From: Maricaulis sp965228215 | Lineage (GTDB): Bacteria; Pseudomonadota; Alphaproteobacteria; Caulobacterales; Maricaulaceae | Reading direction: 5' to 3' | Assembly (NCBI GenBank): GCA_965228215.1 | Contig: OZ245800.1 | Coordinates: forward strand, 1,178,001-1,242,000 | DNA length: 64,000 nucleotides | Shown here: piece after piece, positions 59,660 through 64,000 of the stretch | How the letters are laid out: each line of letters starts with the position of its first letter | Numbering within the stretch: position 1 is the first letter of the stretch | Program-made: the position numbers and the translations under genes | Notes under the pieces: model-generated | The model's database searches: none | What the model was told of the DNA's origin: nothing | What the model saw: the letters and a program-made list of their open reading frames with translations, nothing else

Positions 59660-61030
59660 ATGAATTCGACGCGTAAACGCCTCTACATCAAGACCTACGG
59701 GTGCCAGATGAATGTCTATGATTCCGAGAGGATGAAGGACGTTCTGACGCCGCTCGGCTATGAGCCTTCGGACGAGCCGGACGGTGCCGATCTGGTCATT
59801 CTCAACACCTGTCACATCCGTGAAAAGGCTGCGGAAAAAGTCTATTCCGAGCTCGGCCGCCTGCGCCCTCTGAAGGAGGCCAAGTCGGACGAGGGCGGCA
59901 TGACGATTGCCGTGGCCGGCTGTGTGGCCCAGGCCGAGGGTGCGGAGATCATGAAGCGCGCACCGGTCGTCGACCTGGTCGTCGGTCCGCAGACCTATCA
60001 CAAACTCCCCGAACTGATCGCCCAGGCCCACCGCGCCAAGGGTGAGGCGCTGGATACGGAATTCGAGGTCGAGGACAAGTTCGATCGCCTGGGCAATGAG
60101 CGCCAGGTCGACGGCTATACGGCCTTCGTCACGGTCCAGGAGGGTTGCGACAAGTTCTGCACCTTCTGCGTCGTGCCATATACGCGCGGTGCCGAATGGT
60201 CCCGCCCGGTCGACCAGATCGTGGCCGAAGTCCGCGCCCTGGCTGCCAAGGGTGTGCGTGAAGTCACCCTGCTCGGGCAGAACGTCAACGCCTATCACGG
60301 CGAGGCGCCGGCCGGTTCCGAAGCCGATGGAACATGGGGTCTCGGCCGCCTGGTGCGCCATCTTGCCCTGATCGGCGGTATCGACCGGATCCGTTTCACC
60401 ACCTCGCATCCGCGCGACATGGATGAGGACCTGATCCAGACCTTCGCGGACGAGCCGAAACTGATGCCGTATTTCCACCTGCCTGTGCAGGCCGGGTCAG
60501 ACAAAATCCTCAAGTCGATGAACCGCCAGCACACGGCCGAGGAATACATCGCGATCATCGACCGGCTGCGCGCTGCGCGACCTGACATCGCGATCTCAGG
60601 CGACATGATCGTCGGCTTCCCGGGAGAGACCGACAAGGATTTCGAGGACACGATGGAGCTGGTGCGCAAGGTCAATTACGCCTCCTGCTTCTCGTTCAAG
60701 TATTCCCGCCGCCCGGGCACGCCTGGCGCTGCGATGTTCAACCAGATCGACGAAGGCGTGAAAGGCGAGCGTCTGCAGGCCCTGCAGGCCCTGCTGAACG
60801 AGCAGCAGATCGCGTTCAATGAGAGCCAGGTCGGCAAGACCCTGCCGGTGCTGTTCGAGCGTGCCGGTCGTCTCGAAGGCCAGCTGCATGGACGCAGCCC
60901 CTATCTGCAGGCGGTCCATGTGGATGCGCCGGAAAGCCTGCTCGGCAAGATCGCCGATGTCGAGATCACGGGTGCCTCGCGCAATGCGCTGTCGGGCCGC
61001 CTGATCACCAAGGAGCGTGACGCCGCGTGA
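59660..61030 (+). CDS. miaB: tRNA-2-methylthio-N6-dimethylallyladenosine synthase MiaB
   Basis: A 456-residue radical SAM methylthiotransferase. The N-terminal MTTase cluster cysteines are in YGCQMN, TCHIR and CVAQ; the radical SAM motif is CDKFCTFC; the TRAM domain (about 385-450) closes the protein. It modifies A37 in tRNAs reading UNN codons. The gap before it (99 bases) holds no other gene. It overlaps phoH by four bases. Confidence 0.96.
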   Translation: MNSTRKRLYIKTYGCQMNVYDSERMKDVLTPLGYEPSDEPDGADLVILNTCHIREKAAEKVYSELGRLRPLKEAKSDEGGMTIAVAGCVAQAEGAEIMKRAPVVDLVVGPQTYHKLPELIAQAHRAKGEALDTEFEVEDKFDRLGNERQVDGYTAFVTVQEGCDKFCTFCVVPYTRGAEWSRPVDQIVAEVRALAAKGVREVTLLGQNVNAYHGEAPAGSEADGTWGLGRLVRHLALIGGIDRIRFTTSHPRDMDEDLIQTFADEPKLMPYFHLPVQAGSDKILKSMNRQHTAEEYIAIIDRLRAARPDIAISGDMIVGFPGETDKDFEDTMELVRKVNYASCFSFKYSRRPGTPGAAMFNQIDEGVKGERLQALQALLNEQQIAFNESQVGKTLPVLFERAGRLEGQLHGRSPYLQAVHVDAPESLLGKIADVEITGASRNALSGRLITKERDAA

Positions 61031-62046
61031 GCCCAGCCAAGCCGACATCCCGTTCGCGCGCAGCACGGCCGAAAAAACAGGCCTCGGAAAACCTGCACTT
61101 TGACGATGCAGACCGCCTCCGGGCCATGGCCGGTGCGGGCGACGGCTTTTTCCTCATGATCGAGCAGGAGCTCGGCGTGCAGATTTCCGCTCCCGGCGGT
61201 GGTCAGGTCCTGATCGCCGGCGCCGATGCGCGTGCCCGCGAGGAAGCCAGGCATGTGCTCAAGCGCCTCTATGCCAGCCTGGATCATGGCCTGACGTGCG
61301 ACGAGGCGGCCGTGCGCGCCGCCCTACGCATGAGCAATGATGCCGATACCCGCAATGCCGATGACGGCGTGATCCGAGTGCCGCGCGGCTCAAGTCTCAT
61401 CGCGCGCACGGATGGCCAGCGTGACTATGTCCGCGCACTCAAGAATGACCAGGCCTATGACCTGATCTTCGGCGTCGGCCCGGCCGGTACCGGAAAGACC
61501 CTGCTGGCCGTTGCCTACGGTGCCTCGCTCCTGGTGGCCCGCAAGGTCGAGAAACTCATCATCACCCGTCCGGCCGTAGAGGCAGGCGAGAAACTCGGCT
61601 TCCTGCCGGGCGATCTGACCGAGAAGGTCGATCCCTATCTTCTGCCGGTCTGGGATGCCCTGGCCGATACTCTGGGCCGAACCCAGCTGGAGAAGATGCG
61701 TGAGGATGGCCGAATCGAGGTCGCGCCTATCGCCTTCATGCGGGGCCGTACGCTCAATCGCGCCTTCATCGTGGTCGACGAGGCGCAGAACACGTCGCGG
61801 GCCCAGATGCAGATGGTGCTGACCCGCCTCGGCGAGGGATCGCGCATGGCGGTGACCGGTGATCCGAGCCAGTGCGACCTGCATCCGCGCGATCCGTCCG
61901 GCCTGCCGCACGCCCTGGCCATCCTGGCGAAGACCGAGGGCGTTTCGATCAACCGCTTTACGCGGGATGATGTTGTGCGTCATGATCTCGTGGCTCGAAT
62001 TGTCGAAGCCTATGAAGAGGATGCCCGGAAGCCGGGCGGTGCCTGA
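61027..62046 (+). CDS. ybeZ: PhoH-like ATPase (YbeZ)
   Basis: A 339-residue P-loop ATPase with an N-terminal KH-like part and a PhoH domain. Walker A GPAGTGKTLLAVAYG, ITRPAVEAGEKLGFLPGDL, and Walker B FIVVDEAQNTSRAQMQMVLTRLG are intact. It acts with YbeY in rRNA processing or RNA quality control. Overlaps miaB and is followed by ybeY after five bases, the standard operon. Confidence 0.95.
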   Translation: MSPAKPTSRSRAARPKKQASENLHFDDADRLRAMAGAGDGFFLMIEQELGVQISAPGGGQVLIAGADARAREEARHVLKRLYASLDHGLTCDEAAVRAALRMSNDADTRNADDGVIRVPRGSSLIARTDGQRDYVRALKNDQAYDLIFGVGPAGTGKTLLAVAYGASLLVARKVEKLIITRPAVEAGEKLGFLPGDLTEKVDPYLLPVWDALADTLGRTQLEKMREDGRIEVAPIAFMRGRTLNRAFIVVDEAQNTSRAQMQMVLTRLGEGSRMAVTGDPSQCDLHPRDPSGLPHALAILAKTEGVSINRFTRDDVVRHDLVARIVEAYEEDARKPGGA

Positions 62047-62051
62047 CCGCG

Positions 62052-62537
62052 ATGAACGCCGTCGATCTGATTGTTGAGGATGAGCGCTGGAAAGCTCTGC
62101 CCGGTCTTGCGCAGCGCGCCGACGAGGCAGTGGCTGCCGCTATGGCGGAACTGGATTCGAGCGCACCGGGCGTCGCCGCGATTCTGCTGACCGATGACGA
62201 TGCCGTCGCGGCGCTCAACACTGCCTATCGCGGCAAGGAGGGGCCGACCAATGTTCTCTCCTTCCCCTCGGTGGATCATGCCGACAATCACCTCGGCGAC
62301 ATTGCCATCGCGTATGGGGTGACTGCCCGCGAGGCGAACGAGCGCGGCATTGAAATCATTGAGCATTTATTGCATCTCATTATTCACGCCTTCCTGCATT
62401 TGCAGGGCTATGACCATCAGGCCGATGAAGATGCGGAGATCATGGAAGCGCTCGAGCGCCGGGCCCTGGCCCGTCTTGGCATCGCCGACCCTTATCGGGT
62501 CCGCGATGAGGCCGTTACGGAGACCGATACAGCATGA
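62052..62537 (+). CDS. ybeY: rRNA maturation endoribonuclease YbeY
   Basis: A 161-residue zinc metalloprotein. The metal site HAFLHLQGYDH fits the H-x3-H-x5-H pattern, and TNVLSFPSVD is conserved. It trims 16S rRNA and helps 70S quality control. Overlaps corC by four bases. Confidence 0.95.
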   Translation: MNAVDLIVEDERWKALPGLAQRADEAVAAAMAELDSSAPGVAAILLTDDDAVAALNTAYRGKEGPTNVLSFPSVDHADNHLGDIAIAYGVTAREANERGIEIIEHLLHLIIHAFLHLQGYDHQADEDAEIMEALERRALARLGIADPYRVRDEAVTETDTA

Positions 62538-63403
62538 CCGGTGACCCCAAACCCCCGGAGGGGGACAGTCCGTCCTGGATTGGACGTTTGATGAAGCGGG
62601 ACGGTAGCAAGTCCGACAAGCCGGCCGCTGCCGGTACGGCGGGCAATCCCTGGTCGATCGAGGCCGATGCGCTGGACGCGCTGCGCGTCGCCGACGTGAT
62701 GGTGCCGCGGGCTGACATTGTCGGTGTGGAGGTTGCAACGCCGCTCGGAGAGCTGGCGACGATCTTCTCCGAGGCTGCCCATTCTCGTCTGCCGGTCTAT
62801 CGCGACACGCTGGATGATCCGGTCGGTGTGGTTCACATCAAGGACGTGATCGGACGGCTCGCGCCGAATGGCGGCGGTGACCGCGACGACGACTGGGCCG
62901 AACAGAAACTGCTCACGGACATCAGTCGCCCGCTCCTCTTCGCGCCGCCCTCTATGCGTGCGACCGATCTTCTGCGCCGCATGCAGGCCCGTCGTATCCA
63001 CCTGGCCCTCGTCGTCGACGAGTATGGTGGCACGGACGGCCTGGTGACGCTGGAAGACCTGATCGAGCCCATCGTTGGCGATATCGAGGACGAGCACGAT
63101 GATGATGATGCCCCGGTGATCCGCGCCCGCGGCGCAGGCGTCTGGGATGTCGAGGCTCGGGCCGAGATCGATGATTTCGAACAGGTCGTCGGCGAGGAGA
63201 TCGCGGCGCCCGATGAGGACGAGGATGTCGACAGTCTCGGTGGCCTGGTGTTCACCCTGGCCGGCCGTATCCCGGAGCGCGGCGAGGTCATCCGTCATCC
63301 CAAGGGTTATGAGTTCGAAGTGCTCGAGGCCGATGCCCGCCGCATCAAGCGCATGCGCGTGAGGGCGATGAAGTCCCGCAAGCGGGACGGGGCGGCCAGT
63401 TGA
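62534..63403 (+). CDS. ybeX: CorC/YbeX CBS-domain protein
   Basis: A 289-residue protein with a basic N terminus, a CBS pair (about 50-190: VADVMVPRADIVGVEV, HSRLPVYRDTLDDPVGVVHIKDVI, ALVVDEYGGTDGLVTLEDLIEPIVGDIEDEHD) and a C-terminal CorC_HlyC domain (about 200-285, 'LGGLVFTLAGRIPERGEVI'). No membrane domain is present, so it is the cytosolic type linked to Mg/Co efflux and ribosome fitness. Its stop overlaps the lnt start. Confidence 0.94.
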   Translation: MTGDPKPPEGDSPSWIGRLMKRDGSKSDKPAAAGTAGNPWSIEADALDALRVADVMVPRADIVGVEVATPLGELATIFSEAAHSRLPVYRDTLDDPVGVVHIKDVIGRLAPNGGGDRDDDWAEQKLLTDISRPLLFAPPSMRATDLLRRMQARRIHLALVVDEYGGTDGLVTLEDLIEPIVGDIEDEHDDDDAPVIRARGAGVWDVEARAEIDDFEQVVGEEIAAPDEDEDVDSLGGLVFTLAGRIPERGEVIRHPKGYEFEVLEADARRIKRMRVRAMKSRKRDGAAS

Positions 63404-64000
63404 ACCTGCCGGTGATCCTTCACCCCTGGCGCTGGCGCGTCCGCACACTGCGCCTCAAAGGCTGGCCTGCAAGCCTGGTCATGTTGCTGGCCGGCGCCTT
63501 GTCGGCACTTTCCATGGCACCGCTGCATGTCTGGCCGGCCATGGCGGTCGGGCTGACCGCCCTGATGTGGAGCGTGGATGGAGTCCGCGGGCGCGACAGG
63601 GTGTATCGCACGGCGTTCTGGCGCGGTTTCGTCTTCGGCGTCGGCTATTTCGCCGCCGGCACGTTCTGGCTCGCCAATGCCTTCATCAGCCGCGGACCCG
63701 AATTCATCCCGATGATCCCGTTCGCCCTGCCGGCCTTTTTTGCTGGCCTGGCCGTGTTCTGGGGCCTTGCCATGCTGCTCTATGTCAGCGTGGCGCAGAA
63801 ATCGGTCTGGCGGATCCTGGTTTTCGCGGCGGCGATCGCGGCGACCGAATGGCTACGCGGACATGTCTTCTCCGGCCTGCCCTGGAATCTGCCGGCCTAT
63901 ACCTGGGCCGCTGGTGGCACAATGAGCCAGGCGGCCAGCTGGATGGGCGTGTACGGGCTGAGTTTTCTGACTGTTTTCATGCTGGCCTCGCCGGCCGTGC
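63400..64000 (+). CDS. lnt: Apolipoprotein N-acyltransferase, N-terminal part
   Basis: The frame is open from a TTG at 63400, overlapping the ybeX stop by four bases, to the window's end; 200 residues are seen. Several membrane helices are evident and the conserved ATEWLRGHVFSGLPWNLPAY segment identifies Lnt, which adds the third acyl chain to lipoproteins. The nitrilase-like catalytic domain lies outside the window. A GTG four codons later is an alternative start. This enzyme would mature the lipoproteins encoded here (mltA, lpoA, BON, PCuAC). Confidence 0.93.
   Translation, partial: MNLPVILHPWRWRVRTLRLKGWPASLVMLLAGALSALSMAPLHVWPAMAVGLTALMWSVDGVRGRDRVYRTAFWRGFVFGVGYFAAGTFWLANAFISRGPEFIPMIPFALPAFFAGLAVFWGLAMLLYVSVAQKSVWRILVFAAAIAATEWLRGHVFSGLPWNLPAYTWAAGGTMSQAASWMGVYGLSFLTVFMLASPAV

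Overview
The window is a gene-dense (little intergenic DNA), high-GC stretch of chromosome from an alphaproteobacterium. Gene order and content point to the Caulobacterales/Maricaulales (Hyphomonadaceae) side of the class, with a Maricaulis-like organism as my best guess. The reasons are the order ppsR(RP001)-maf-aroE-coaE-dnaQ, then divergent secB/timA, at the left edge, which in Caulobacter crescentus lies next to the chromosomal origin; the hrcA-grpE and dnaK-dnaJ sets; and the run mutS-glnD-murJ-trpS ... nfu-tsaB-rimI-fur-miaB-phoH-ybeY-corC-lnt at the right edge. I see no rRNA, tRNA, CRISPR array, insertion sequence, phage or integrase. Almost every gene is core housekeeping.

Layout. 1-6.3 kb: origin-proximal metabolic/repair operon (ppsR, maf, aroE, coaE, dnaQ), divergent secB/timA, then mltA and smr. 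6.3-9.1 kb: hslU and hslV, unusually separated by a VOC-fold gene on the other strand and a small membrane protein. 9.2-13.7 kb: GGDEF-EAL protein, PfkB sugar/adenosine kinase, ATP-grasp enzyme, small orphan. 13.7-17.8 kb: nth, DUF2244, an AraC/Ogt DNA-repair protein, membrane protein, gloA, a WYL regulator with an inverted repeat over its ribosome binding site. 17.9-19.9 kb: dapB and a 7-TM protein; a parS-like 16-mer lies just past dapB. 20-24 kb: dnaK - FkbM methyltransferase - dnaJ. 24.3-27.5 kb: secreted DUF4157 protein, alkB-type dioxygenase, small orphan, membrane-anchored FMN/GltB-like protein. 27.6-30.2 kb: hrcA-grpE and divergent rph, followed by a structured RNA segment ending in a strong intrinsic terminator. 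30.3-31.5 kb: a small membrane protein - DUF2975 - Cro/C1-type regulator operon with palindromic TATCG/CGATA sites. 31.5-37.6 kb: rdgB-hemW, then lpoA divergent from rsmI-yraN-BON lipoprotein-gshB (related to the E. coli yraLMNP neighbourhood). 37.7-45.3 kb: comM, hybrid histidine kinase, AmpG-like permease, maeB. 45.4-53.6 kb: mutS, glnD, murJ, trpS. 53.7-64 kb: copper chaperone, membrane protein, Usp, NfuA-like, RutE-like, tsaB-rimI, fur, TetA-like MFS, miaB-phoH-ybeY-corC-lnt (lnt runs off the edge).

How it fits together. The window carries a nearly complete protein quality-control set (secB, hslUV, dnaKJ, grpE, hrcA) within about 26 kb, DNA and nucleotide-pool repair (maf, dnaQ, nth, ogt, alkB, rdgB, mutS, smr), envelope peptidoglycan and lipoprotein functions (mltA, lpoA, BON protein, ampG, murJ, lnt), translation and tRNA modification (trpS, rsmI, tsaB, rimI, miaB, ybeY), and nitrogen/iron control (glnD, fur). 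The most interesting unexplained items are the parS-like site, the FkbM gene coupled to dnaJ, the hairpin that masks the start of the GltB-like gene after grpE, the RNA element after rph, the DUF2975/regulator/micro-protein operon with its operators, and the secreted DUF4157 protein. I did not find one clearly novel large system; these are small-scale candidates.
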